A stretch of DNA of 64,000 bases from Brevibacillus choshinensis (GCF_016811915.1 NZ_CP069127.1:4707501-4771500); one strand, 5' to 3'. Positions 26,060 to 34,740 are shown, counted from the first letter of the stretch. Notes: generated by a model from the letters alone, not told the origin. Made by a program: numbers and translations.

Positions 26060-28591
26060 TTACTGGTGGAGACTCACCATGTTGACAAACATCCGGATCG
26101 CTCCAGGAACCAAAGCTGGGATTTCGCGGTACCAGACGAGCGAGCTGTAGGTGTAGGTTCCTTTGCCATACTTGGCAGAAAGGAACGTGCCGGTAAACTC
26201 TTTTTCGCCAGCGTCGCCATTGGAAATCAGCTCGGTGTACTCATCCCCCCACTGGGCAGGGTTGTAAGCCGAGCGGTCCTGGATCCAGTTGTTCCAGTCT
26301 TGCTCCGTAATCTTGTTTGGCGTGTTGAAAATCGGATGATCCGGCGCCAGCATCGTCACTTTGGAATTTTCATCGGTTACCCGCCACTGAATCAGCGGTT
26401 CCCCGATTTTGATCGGATACGGTGCGAGCTCAGGCTTCCACTTGTCTTCCGGCTTGTGGTACTGGACGACCAGATTTCCGCCGTTCTCTACATACTTCAT
26501 CAATCGTGCGTTGCTCGGAATCAGCTCTGGACGGAATCCGTATGCGCGGATGCCCAGAACAATGGTGTCGTATTGGCTCAGATCGCCCGACTCAATTTCC
26601 TTCGCCGTCAGATTGGTCACTTGCACACCCAGCTGCTGCAAGTATTGATCGATGTTGTCAAAACCGCTGGATACATAGCCGACCTTGAGTCCTTCAGGAA
26701 CTTTTAGGTCAAACGCCTGAATGGACAGCTCTGCCGGCTGGACGAAATACGTCGTGCCGATGTGTGCATAACGGATGACCTGCGCCCCATCTCTGCTTTC
26801 TTTTCCTCCGCCGGTTGCAACAGCTGTTACCTTGTACGAATCCGGCTTGACGGAAGATGCAGCCTTTACAGTGAACGCCACGGATTTGGTTTCCCCTTTT
26901 GCAGCGAAATCAAGCGGCGCCGCCTTTGGCTCTACCGTCCATCCCTTTGGCACTTCGAGGGCAATATTCGCCTGGGCTGCACCAGGGTTGTAGTTTTTCA
27001 CGGTTACCTTGACAGGGATAGGGTCCTCTGGCTTCAAGGTATTCAATACGGTCGCATTTGGACTGAGCGTCATCGCAAATGCGGGCAGCACGGCGACGGC
27101 ATCGGTCGGCACGGCGTGACTGGAAGCTGTCGAGCCCGAGAAGCTGTAGGACACATCTGCCGTTAAAGCTGGTGCCGCATACGGCTGGAACAGAGCGGCA
27201 TCAGCTGGTACCGTCACGCTGTACGTCGTCTTTACCGTCTGATTGTATCCGAGCTGGTTAAAGCTGGTCGTCCCCTCTGGGGTTGCCTTCCAGCCCTTTG
27301 GCACATTCAGCTTCAGGTTCACATTGCCCAGCTTGACCTGACCGCCGTTGTAAGCCGTCACCGTCACTTTTGTCGTTTGTCCGGCGACCAGCTCGCCCGT
27401 CTCCGGCTTCACTTTGGTCACGAGCGACAACGCTTCGGCACTGGCTTTGTTCAGCTGAGCGGCTTTGACGTCCAGCCGGTGAAGCAAATCGGTCTTGGTG
27501 TCCGCGGACAGCTTGGATGCCTGCACATCCGCTGTCGCCCTCCGGACGTCCGCGATCATGTCGTGCACTTCTTTGGCCACATTGCCAAAGTGCGGATAGG
27601 CAGCGATGACCTCATCGGCATCTTTTTGCAGCTTTTGCAAATCGCCGGCGATTTTGCCTCCACCGGATTGACCCGCTACTTCTTTGGCCAAATCGGTAAA
27701 CGTATAAGCGATTCCATCGAAAAAGTCCGTTTCCTTGCTTTTGCCCGATGCGACAGACTGGTCGAGCTTGTAATAACTGTAGCTCGGCCCTTCATCGTAA
27801 TGGCGCCCCATCCCCTGGCTCTTGTGCATGAACCGGGATTCTTCGCCGAGCTGCACGTACGATGCGCCGTAGATTTCATCGTAGGAGCCGACCGGGACGC
27901 TCACTGTATAATCATTTTCTTTTGCCGGCAGATACAGCTTCTTCACCTGCCATGGCGTGATGCCTTCCTTCAATTGTTCGGGGAAGACTGTCGGGTCTGC
28001 GGCGTCTTTGTATGCGCGCACCGTGATGACATTGATAGCCCGATGATGGCCATGTGTAGACGGCTCATTCAGAAATGCGGGAATCACCACATCTGGCCGC
28101 AGCGTGCGGATTTTGCGGATCAGCCGTTCATACGCGACGTCTTCTCCCCATTTTTCCAGAGTCTCGTCCGGACTTTTGGAAAAACCGAAGTCGAAGATCG
28201 GGTCGTTGATTTTCTCGCTGAGATTCTCCAGATGGATGTTCGTGATTTTGGAAGCTTCCTGCAGTTCGCGCGTGCGGATGATGCCGAGCGCGTTGCCCAG
28301 CTCGCTGCCGATCTCGTTTTGGCCACCTTCGCCCCGATTGGCAATGATACTGGACGTGTCCACACCTTTTCCCAGAGACAAATAGGCGAGCGTCGCACTG
28401 TGCTCGTCATCCGGATGGGCGCCGGTGTTCATGGCACTGGCGATCGTGGTCAGCGGTTTGATCGCTTTCCAGAGATCGACAATCCCCCGGTCGGCATGGG
28501 CTGTCTGGGGCGCAAGCGGCAATACCAGACTGCCTACGAGCGCCGCCGCTGTCGTGAGAGTGTACAGCTTGGCAAGTTTCCCCTTTCTCAA
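26060..28591 (-). CDS. Large secreted PIG-L deacetylase with adhesion-like and ThuA/GATase-like C-terminal parts
   Basis: The 843-residue protein has a signal peptide (basic start, hydrophobic core, 'TAHA' cleavage near 33), then a PIG-L domain with 'GAHPDDEH' (HPDDE at 59-63) and 'GHHRAIN'. A helical linker (about 310-390) precedes two NEW3/CARDB-like beta domains with 'VTAYNGGQVKLGNVNLKLNVP' (in parts) and 'VTVKNYNPGAAQANIALEVP'. The C-terminal 200 residues contain 'VGYVSSGFDNIDQYLQQLG' and 'DTIVLGIRAYGFRPELIP', a Rossmann-like fold. I prefer TTG 28591, 8 bases after GGAGG, over ATG 28606. It would deacylate an extracellular glycan or conjugate before import by the adjacent ABC system. Confidence 0.83.
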   Translation of the reverse strand: MRKGKLAKLYTLTTAAALVGSLVLPLAPQTAHADRGIVDLWKAIKPLTTIASAMNTGAHPDDEHSATLAYLSLGKGVDTSSIIANRGEGGQNEIGSELGNALGIIRTRELQEASKITNIHLENLSEKINDPIFDFGFSKSPDETLEKWGEDVAYERLIRKIRTLRPDVVIPAFLNEPSTHGHHRAINVITVRAYKDAADPTVFPEQLKEGITPWQVKKLYLPAKENDYTVSVPVGSYDEIYGASYVQLGEESRFMHKSQGMGRHYDEGPSYSYYKLDQSVASGKSKETDFFDGIAYTFTDLAKEVAGQSGGGKIAGDLQKLQKDADEVIAAYPHFGNVAKEVHDMIADVRRATADVQASKLSADTKTDLLHRLDVKAAQLNKASAEALSLVTKVKPETGELVAGQTTKVTVTAYNGGQVKLGNVNLKLNVPKGWKATPEGTTSFNQLGYNQTVKTTYSVTVPADAALFQPYAAPALTADVSYSFSGSTASSHAVPTDAVAVLPAFAMTLSPNATVLNTLKPEDPIPVKVTVKNYNPGAAQANIALEVPKGWTVEPKAAPLDFAAKGETKSVAFTVKAASSVKPDSYKVTAVATGGGKESRDGAQVIRYAHIGTTYFVQPAELSIQAFDLKVPEGLKVGYVSSGFDNIDQYLQQLGVQVTNLTAKEIESGDLSQYDTIVLGIRAYGFRPELIPSNARLMKYVENGGNLVVQYHKPEDKWKPELAPYPIKIGEPLIQWRVTDENSKVTMLAPDHPIFNTPNKITEQDWNNWIQDRSAYNPAQWGDEYTELISNGDAGEKEFTGTFLSAKYGKGTYTYSSLVWYREIPALVPGAIRMFVNMVSLHQ

Positions 28592-28705
28592 TGAACCTTC
28601 CTCCATTCCCTACTCAGATTGATGTCTATATCAATCACGGCATCCCCTGCTAGTATTTCCTGCTGCCGCCATGGATTGACCCACGGAAGAAGTGCGCGTT
28701 GCAGG

Positions 28706-28734
28706 CGATGGCTCCGCCCCCGGGCGAACCATCG
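28706..28734 (-). other. Intercistronic stem-loop between permease and secreted deacetylase genes
   Basis: CGATGGCTCCGCCC folds back on GGGCGAACCATCG. It lies in the 156-base gap after the permease stop, with no T run, so it is likely an mRNA-processing or stability element. Confidence 0.4.
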
Positions 28735-28747
28735 TCTCTGCATGTGG

Positions 28748-30475
28748 CTACACGGCCGTACCTGCCTTGTCGCCGCCCAGCTTTCTGGAAATGAAGAGCA
28801 CCACAATGATGACGATAATCTGAAGCACACCGTACGCGCACGCTGTTCCAAACTCGAAATTGTACATGCGCTGGAAGACGGCTACGGACAGCGGAGTCGT
28901 ACTCGGTGTAAAGATGAGGATGGAAGCGACAAATTCACCGATACACTGGACAAATGCCAGGAGCGTCCCTGCGAGAATCCCCCCCAGCGCCATCGGGAAG
29001 ACCACCCTCCGGAAGCTGTACCACCAGGAAGCGCCCAGATTGCGTGCTGCCTCTTCTACAGATGGGTCCATTTGCATCAGGGTCGCAGAAGTGGAGCGGA
29101 ACACCAGCGGCAGATGCCGGACAAAATAAGCCAGCGGGATGATCCAGAAAGTCCCGATCAGTACCTGTCCAAAGCTGAAGGCCGTAGGTTCGCTGAAAGC
29201 GGCAATCAGGTTGACGGCAACGACCGTTCCCGGCAAGGCCCAAGGCAGCATGATCAGCACGTCCAGCAGTGTTTTACCGCGGAATTTGAGCCGGACCATG
29301 GAATAGGCCGCCGCCACCCCGAACAGGACGATACCGATACAAGCGATCGCAGATAGCTGCAAGCTGTTCATGATCGGACGCCAGGTTTTGCTGTCTGTAA
29401 ACAAGTCCAGATAATGATCAAGCGTGTACGCAGGAGGCAATATTTGCACCGTCCAGGTACCGTCGACAGAGAAAGAAATCAGTACCAGCACGAGAATTGG
29501 CAGCATCAGAATGATCGTGCCGATAAAAGACAGCACCATCGCGATGTACCGGACCGCTTTGCTCTTGATCTCCGTACGGTGCACGCTAACCCCTTTGCTC
29601 AGGTTCTGGTAGTTGCGCACGCCCTGATACCAACGCATGATCAAAAGAAAGAGAACCGAGACAATCGACAGGATTGTGGACTGCGTCGCGGCCATGTCCA
29701 AATCCCCATTGGTTCTGGAAAGGTAAATCTGCATGGTCATCGTCCGGTCGATTCCGAAGATGAGCGGTGCCGTGTAGGATGCCATCGACACCATGAAGAC
29801 GAGCAAGGATGACGCGACCATCGCCGGTGTCAGCATCGGCAAAATCACGCGTCTCCAGATGGTAAAGCGGTTTGCCCCAAGACTGGCGGCTGCTTCTTCC
29901 AAAGAAGGATCGAGCCCTTTAATCGCTGCGGTTGCGGTCATGAAAAAGTAGGTGTACATCGTAAACGTGTGTACGACTACGACACCCCAAAAGCCCTTTA
30001 ACGAAAATGGAACCTGTGCAAGACCCAGCAGTTCCTTGATCGCCCGTGGAAAAATTCCGCTCTCCCCGTACAGAAAGGTAAAGGAAAGCACGCCAATGAG
30101 CGGAGGCAGCGCCATCGGGACGAGTGCGAGGACAGAAAGGATTTTTCTGCCCGGGAATTCGTAGCGCTCCAGCAGAAACGCCATGGTCACGCCAACGATC
30201 CCGCAGGAAATCACGCTCAGGATCGAGATGTAAATGCTGGTCCACAGCGCCTCCAGATTGGCTGTATGCTCCAGGCTGAAAAAGCGCGTGTAGTTTTTCC
30301 AGGTGATGACATCGTCGATTTTGATGCTCGCAATGAATGTTTCAAACAGCGGATAGATCACATAGGCAAGCAAAATCAAAAAGAGTGGCGAAACGAGCAC
30401 GTAGACAAAGGAAGGTGAAGCCATGATGGATCTGCGTCTGGTCGCTGCCGGCGCTTGCTGCAATTCTGCTTTCAC
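28748..30475 (-). CDS. ABC transporter permease, fused two-domain (AfuB/FbpB type)
   Basis: The 575-residue membrane protein contains two copies of the binding-protein-dependent permease domain, each with six helices and one EAA motif that contacts the ATPase: 'LEEAAASLGANRFTIWRRV' in the first half and 'VEEAARNLGASWWYSFRRV' in the second. This fused form is typical of iron, phosphonate and sugar-phosphate importers. The start is GTG 30475 behind GGAGGGAG, 14 bases after the ATPase stop. It forms the channel for the substrate bound by the lipoprotein at 31659. Confidence 0.92.
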   Translation of the reverse strand: MKAELQQAPAATRRRSIMASPSFVYVLVSPLFLILLAYVIYPLFETFIASIKIDDVITWKNYTRFFSLEHTANLEALWTSIYISILSVISCGIVGVTMAFLLERYEFPGRKILSVLALVPMALPPLIGVLSFTFLYGESGIFPRAIKELLGLAQVPFSLKGFWGVVVVHTFTMYTYFFMTATAAIKGLDPSLEEAAASLGANRFTIWRRVILPMLTPAMVASSLLVFMVSMASYTAPLIFGIDRTMTMQIYLSRTNGDLDMAATQSTILSIVSVLFLLIMRWYQGVRNYQNLSKGVSVHRTEIKSKAVRYIAMVLSFIGTIILMLPILVLVLISFSVDGTWTVQILPPAYTLDHYLDLFTDSKTWRPIMNSLQLSAIACIGIVLFGVAAAYSMVRLKFRGKTLLDVLIMLPWALPGTVVAVNLIAAFSEPTAFSFGQVLIGTFWIIPLAYFVRHLPLVFRSTSATLMQMDPSVEEAARNLGASWWYSFRRVVFPMALGGILAGTLLAFVQCIGEFVASILIFTPSTTPLSVAVFQRMYNFEFGTACAYGVLQIIVIIVVLFISRKLGGDKAGTAV

Positions 30476-30489
30476 TCGACTCTCCCTCC

Positions 30490-31566
30490 TTATCCAGCAA
30501 AATAGATGCTCTCTTTCGGTATGTGCAGCCCGATCGTATCTCCACGCTGCTTGACTTGTCTTCCCAGATTGATGGACATGCTGCGCAGCTGCTCATCGCC
30601 TACCTGGGTGACGTAATTGACGCATGCTCCCGTGAATTCAGCCAGAACGACAGAACCTGTGACGGTGTTCACTCCTTCAGCCGCAGGGCTTTCCTGCACG
30701 GATTCCGGACGAATGGAGAGCGTCACTTTTTCTCCCGCCGCCAGCTTGGCCTGCGGAGATGCGTTCTGCTTGTGGCCGCGCAGGACCTGTCCGGATGAGA
30801 TCCTCACTTGTACCTCGTCCCCTTCGATGCCGACTACGGTGGCATCCCAGAGATTCGTCTCCCCGATGAAAGAGGCGACAAAGCGGTTAACAGGGCGGTG
30901 ATAGATTTCGTGCGGCGTGCCGATCTGCTGCACCTCACCGCTCTGCATCACCATGATCCGATCGGACATGGACATCGCTTCCGCCTGATCGTGCGTGACG
31001 TAAATGGTCGTGATCCCCAGCTCCAGCTGAAGTCTCTTAATCTCAAAACGGGTCTCTTCCCGAAGCTTTGCATCCAGATTGGACAGCGGCTCATCCAACA
31101 GCAGAATCTGCGGCTCGATGACCAGCGCCCTAGCCAATGCAACCCGCTGCTGCTGCCCGCCGGATAGCTGATCGATCCTGCGATCGCCGTACCCTTCCAG
31201 CCGCACCAGCTTCATCATCCGCTCCACGCGCTCCTTGGTTTCCGCTTTGGAGACGCTGCGCACCTGCAGGCCAAAGGCGATATTCTCAAAGACGGTCATG
31301 TGCGGGAACAAGGCGTAGTTTTGAAAAACCATCCCGGTGTTTCGTTTATGGGGAGGCACGGAAGTAACCTCCTGATTGCCGAAGCGAATCTGCCCAGCTG
31401 ACGGATAATAAAAGCCCGCGATCATCCGCAGAGTCGTCGTTTTCCCGCAGCCGCTGGGGCCGAGGAAGGTGAAGAACTCGCCCGACTCGATATGGATGTG
31501 AACATCTTCCACTCCTTTTGCTGTGCCAAAGCGTTTGTGAACGTGCTCCAGTGTTACGCTGCTCAT
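30490..31566 (-). CDS. ABC transporter ATP-binding protein (PotA/FbpC type)
   Basis: The 358-residue ATPase has Walker A 'GPSGCGKTT' at 36-44, signature 'LSGGQQQR', Walker B 'ILLLDEPLSNLDAK' and the H-loop 'YVTHDQAEA', then a C-terminal TOBE domain of about 110 residues as in PotA, FbpC and MalK. It energises the permease encoded 14 bases downstream. I start at ATG 31566 behind GGAGG; the frame is open to 31593 without a better site. A stem-loop separates it from the binding-protein gene. Confidence 0.92.
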   Translation of the reverse strand: MSSVTLEHVHKRFGTAKGVEDVHIHIESGEFFTFLGPSGCGKTTTLRMIAGFYYPSAGQIRFGNQEVTSVPPHKRNTGMVFQNYALFPHMTVFENIAFGLQVRSVSKAETKERVERMMKLVRLEGYGDRRIDQLSGGQQQRVALARALVIEPQILLLDEPLSNLDAKLREETRFEIKRLQLELGITTIYVTHDQAEAMSMSDRIMVMQSGEVQQIGTPHEIYHRPVNRFVASFIGETNLWDATVVGIEGDEVQVRISSGQVLRGHKQNASPQAKLAAGEKVTLSIRPESVQESPAAEGVNTVTGSVVLAEFTGACVNYVTQVGDEQLRSMSINLGRQVKQRGDTIGLHIPKESIYFAG

Positions 31567-31618
31567 CCGATTTTGTGTCCTCCTTCGTGGCAAGTCGTGG
31601 CAAGCGAGCTAGAAGTGA

Positions 31619-31650
31619 CTAGACGGAAAGGAACACTCCTTCCCGTCTAG
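31619..31650 (-). other. Intercistronic stem-loop after the binding-protein gene
   Basis: CTAGACGGAAAGGA pairs with TCCTTCCCGTCTAG (one mismatch) around a short loop, 8 bases past the binding-protein stop. It has no long T run. Such hairpins commonly keep binding-protein mRNA more abundant than the downstream transporter genes. Confidence 0.6.
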
Positions 31651-31658
31651 CAGGGTCA

Positions 31659-32801
31659 TTACTTCTTGCCTTTGCCCTTGATGTTTTCATCCCAATGCTG
31701 CATCCATTCCTTTTCCTTCGCGGCCATTACACCCCAGTCGAGATCCAGTGGCTTCAGCTCCAGATTTTTCATGAAATCAGGCAGATCTTCCTTGCTGATA
31801 TCGGTGCGAGATGGGAATTGGAAGCGCTCCTTCGCCAATTGGGAGGCGATTTCCGGGCTCATCAAGAATTCCATGAAGTTTTTCGCTGCATCGAGGTTTT
31901 TCGCGCCTTTCACCAGTGCGACACCGTCTACGAGGATCGGTGCGCCGCTCTTCGGATAGACGAAGTCATACGGATGGTTGTTCTTTTTGCTTTGCAAAAG
32001 AATGTCTTGCAGGTTCCAAAGGGAGATCACGCCTTCCTGACGGTCCATCTTGAGGTAGAGGTTGGTCGGGTCTTGCGTGTATTCCTTTGTGTTGGCATCC
32101 AGCTTCATCAGCCAGTCATAGCCTTTTTCAGGAGTATCCGCGCCTTGGCGGTAAATCATGGCCGAATAAATGGTGCGCATCGTTCCGGAAGGCAGAACGT
32201 TGCGGATGACGATTTTGTCTTTGTACTTCGGATCGATCAATTCGTCCCAATCTTGCGGCACTTCTTCCGGTTTCAGGGCTTGCGAGTTGTACATGATGAC
32301 CTCTGGCAGCAGCATCTCACCGTACCAGCGATCTTGCGAGTCTTTGTACAGATCGGGAACCTTGTCAGCAAACGTCGGCTTGTACGGTTCCAGGAGACCT
32401 TCGTCAGCAGCGGTGCTCAGAGCGGATTGAGTACCGCCCCACCAGAAATCAGCTTGCGGGTTGGCTTTTTCCGCACGCACGCGCTCCAGGATTTGCTGGG
32501 CGCCCATTTCCAGTGTTTCCACTTCGATATTCGGGTATTTTTCCTTGAATTTCGGCAGCACGACCTCAAAGATGTTTTTGTCGCGGCCGGTGTAAATGAT
32601 CAGCTTTTGCGGGTCGCCTGAAGCAGCTGGCGTGGCCGCAGGCTGCGAAGACGGCTGGGCAGAGCCTTGGCCGCCAGCATTATTGTTATCTGCGGGCTTT
32701 GCTTCCTGGCCTCCGCCGGAGCATGCCGCTACCGTCAGTGCCAAGGAGCCGGCGAACATCCCTTGCATCCATTTTTTCAACTTGCTGTTTGCCTTTCTCA
32801 A
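31659..32801 (-). CDS. ABC transporter substrate-binding lipoprotein (AfuA/FutA-like)
   Basis: The 380-residue protein has a lipoprotein signal ending 'LTVAAC' (Cys27), a Gly/Pro/Ala-rich spacer, and a family-1 binding domain with 'LIIYTGRDKNIFEVVLPKF', 'KANPQADFWWGGTQSALS' and 'YNSQALKPEEVPQDWDEL'. The family covers ferric iron, phosphonate and hexose-phosphate binders; no iron-type tyrosine pair is obvious, and the neighbours suggest an organic ligand. The start is TTG 32801 behind GAGGGGGAG. It is the first transporter gene after the ROK regulator, 21 bases away. Confidence 0.9.
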   Translation of the reverse strand: MRKANSKLKKWMQGMFAGSLALTVAACSGGGQEAKPADNNNAGGQGSAQPSSQPAATPAASGDPQKLIIYTGRDKNIFEVVLPKFKEKYPNIEVETLEMGAQQILERVRAEKANPQADFWWGGTQSALSTAADEGLLEPYKPTFADKVPDLYKDSQDRWYGEMLLPEVIMYNSQALKPEEVPQDWDELIDPKYKDKIVIRNVLPSGTMRTIYSAMIYRQGADTPEKGYDWLMKLDANTKEYTQDPTNLYLKMDRQEGVISLWNLQDILLQSKKNNHPYDFVYPKSGAPILVDGVALVKGAKNLDAAKNFMEFLMSPEIASQLAKERFQFPSRTDISKEDLPDFMKNLELKPLDLDWGVMAAKEKEWMQHWDENIKGKGKK

Positions 32802-32822
32802 AATTACTCCCCCTCTTTTTTT

Positions 32823-34001
32823 TCACTCTTTGTCCAGCAGTCTTGTGGACGGAAACGCTTCCAGAACGCTGTGTACAGCGCCAATCAGCCCCGCCTGTTC
32901 ACCGAGGCTCGCCTTTTCGAGACGAGGAACCTCTGGCACCCATTCGGTCAGCCAATCGTGAATTCGCTTCACCCCTTCTTCGTCGACATGGACCATCTCC
33001 CCACTCAGGATCAATAGCTCAGGGTTCAGTACGCTGATGATGTTTGCCATTCCGTACGCCCAGTGCCTGTAAACGTCCACGAGCAATTGCTGTGCCTCGG
33101 CGTCCTGCGGCGCGCGGCGGATGAGCTCTATAATGACACTCGACCCCTCCTGAAGGTCTGAGAGTAATCCCTTTGCTTGCTGCATAATCCCTGGGACAGA
33201 ATAATGGGTCTCAAAGACTCCTGCTGCTCGCTTAATGCGATTATGTACCGGCCCGATCATCATGAAGCCGATTTCACCAGCCGCTTCTCTGCACCCCCGG
33301 TAAAATTGACCGTCCAGAATGATGCCGGAGCCTATGCCTGTTCCTACGTACATATAGACGACATTGCTATGTCCGACGCCCACTCCACGTACGTATTCGC
33401 CCAAAGTCATCATATTCACGTCGTTGTCGATGATGACGGGCAACCCCAGGCGCGCCTCAATCGTTTGCTGAATCGGCGAACCCATCCACCCCGTGCTCGG
33501 CGAAAAACTGACCGTCCCGCTGTTGCGCTGGGTCACGCCCTGTACGCCTACCCCCATGCCCAGCAGCCTGTCGCGGGCAATGCCGCTTTTCTCCAGCAGT
33601 CTTTCCAGACCCGCTGCCAGATCCTCGATGACGGTCTCGCCATTGTCCGGCTGTGCTAGTCGCTTGCTGAAGCGAGCCAGAAACTCCCCCCTCAGGTCAG
33701 CGATCGCCATTTCCAGAGTCGAGCCATCAAAGATCGCACCCACGATGGCGTATGCCTGGTAATTGTACTCCAGCAGGATCGGCTTTCGTCCTCCTTTGGA
33801 CTCCCCTATCCCCACTTCGTACAGCAACCCTTCCTGAATCATTTCATCGACAAGTGAAGATACGCATGGACGACTGAGCTGCGTTTGCTTGGAGATGTCG
33901 GCGCGGGAAATCTGACCATGCATGATGACCTGCTGCAGAACTTCTTCCTTGTTCAGGTTTTTTACCCGTTTGCTGCTGCCCGTTTTCTTTGGAACACGCA
34001 C
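32823..34001 (-). CDS. ROK-family transcriptional repressor (NagC/XylR type)
   Basis: The 392-residue regulator has an N-terminal winged helix-turn-helix ('ISRADISKQTQLSRPCVSSL', about 31-50) and a C-terminal sugar-kinase-like ROK domain with 'VGVGVQGVT'-type and 'VYMYVGTGIGSGIILDG' segments. The usual zinc-binding CxCGxxGCxE cluster is absent; the region reads 'NRIKRAAGVFETH'. It probably senses a sugar or sugar phosphate and represses the downstream transporter and enzyme genes. It starts at GTG 34001 with a weak ribosome-binding site, and a clear promoter with an overlapping palindrome lies just upstream, so it should repress itself and the whole cluster. Confidence 0.9.
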   Translation of the reverse strand: MRVPKKTGSSKRVKNLNKEEVLQQVIMHGQISRADISKQTQLSRPCVSSLVDEMIQEGLLYEVGIGESKGGRKPILLEYNYQAYAIVGAIFDGSTLEMAIADLRGEFLARFSKRLAQPDNGETVIEDLAAGLERLLEKSGIARDRLLGMGVGVQGVTQRNSGTVSFSPSTGWMGSPIQQTIEARLGLPVIIDNDVNMMTLGEYVRGVGVGHSNVVYMYVGTGIGSGIILDGQFYRGCREAAGEIGFMMIGPVHNRIKRAAGVFETHYSVPGIMQQAKGLLSDLQEGSSVIIELIRRAPQDAEAQQLLVDVYRHWAYGMANIISVLNPELLILSGEMVHVDEEGVKRIHDWLTEWVPEVPRLEKASLGEQAGLIGAVHSVLEAFPSTRLLDKE

Positions 34002-34024
34002 GCCTCGTCACTCACCACCATGCA

Positions 34025-34043
34025 GTTAGTTAAGTTTACTAAC
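34025..34043. promoter_or_regulatory. Probable ROK repressor operator
   Basis: GTTAGTTAAGTTTACTAAC is a 19-bp near-perfect palindrome of the TTAGT...ACTAA type seen in XylR-like operators. It lies just downstream of the -10 box, where a bound repressor would block transcription. Confidence 0.75.
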
Positions 34044-34055
34044 AAAGTTATCCAA

Positions 34056-34084
34056 ATTATACCTGCCCATTCGCGAATAGTCAA
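34056..34084 (-). promoter_or_regulatory. Sigma-A promoter of the ROK-controlled cluster
   Basis: On the minus strand TTGACT, 17 bases, TATAAT: a near-consensus vegetative promoter. Transcription would begin just before or inside the palindromic operator and about 45 bases before the repressor start. Confidence 0.85.
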
Positions 34085-34250
34085 ACTATTTACACCTATC
34101 TGAATTGGGGTTTTTGGATAATCCATACAAAATCGTGCAGCTACTCCTCTATGCTGCACTTCTTCCACTCCATCACTCCGCTGTTGCGCTAACCCGTTAT
34201 CTCGCGCGTTTGAATACTCATGAGGGAGCACGCAGTCGAGGAGGAATCCT

Positions 34251-34664
34251 ATGCCAAAGCACGGATTTTCGATCATTACCTGCACCAACCGTCCACCCTT
34301 CATACACAGCATCTTTCGCCATTATAAAAATCAAATCGGAGTCTACAAAGAACTCATCATCGTCCTGAATCATAATTCTATGAGCGTAAAACGCTATCGA
34401 GCTTAAGCCAAGCGATTTCCAAACGTGCGGGTCTACCAACTTCCGCAGCTGCGCGGGTCTTTCCAGGGGGAACTCTCTGTTTTCGGAAACATGTATTCCA
34501 GCACGTCCGGTTTCCCCATCGTTCCCTCGGCGAAGACGGCGGCTTTATTGGGAGATGCAAAAAAAAAGGGAATCTGCGTTTATTCGGGAGCCAAATTGCT
34601 GTCTCAACCGCATAGATGTATCGACTACACCCGTCATTTTCGAAAATGGGTGAACGGAAGATGA
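34251..34664 (+). pseudogene. Decayed family-2 glycosyltransferase
   Basis: GAGGAGG precedes ATG 34251, and the first 51 codons read like the start of a GT-A glycosyltransferase ('HGFSIITCTNRPPFIHSIF', 'KELIIVLNHNS'). An in-frame TAA at 34404 interrupts the frame, which then continues with recognisable text ('AKRFPNVRVYQLPQ') and ends with 'KGICVYSGAKLL', like the family C-terminus. The middle part with the Asp-rich donor-binding motif is missing. The total of 138 codons is roughly half the expected length. So there is at least one nonsense change and a large internal deletion. The family call rests on remembered pattern only. Confidence 0.65.
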
Positions 34665-34710
34665 GCAGACCCAATCTGCCGTCTACTCATGGCTTCCTCA
34701 GATATGAAAA

Positions 34711-34740
34711 AAACGGCTGCCTTCAAAGGCAACCGTTTTT
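34711..34740 (-). terminator. Rho-independent terminator after the aromatic-acid-exporter-family gene
   Basis: On the minus strand AAAAACGGTTGCC pairs with GGCAGCCGTTTTT (one wobble/mismatch), followed by further T. It lies 22 bases past the stop at 34763. Confidence 0.8.
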
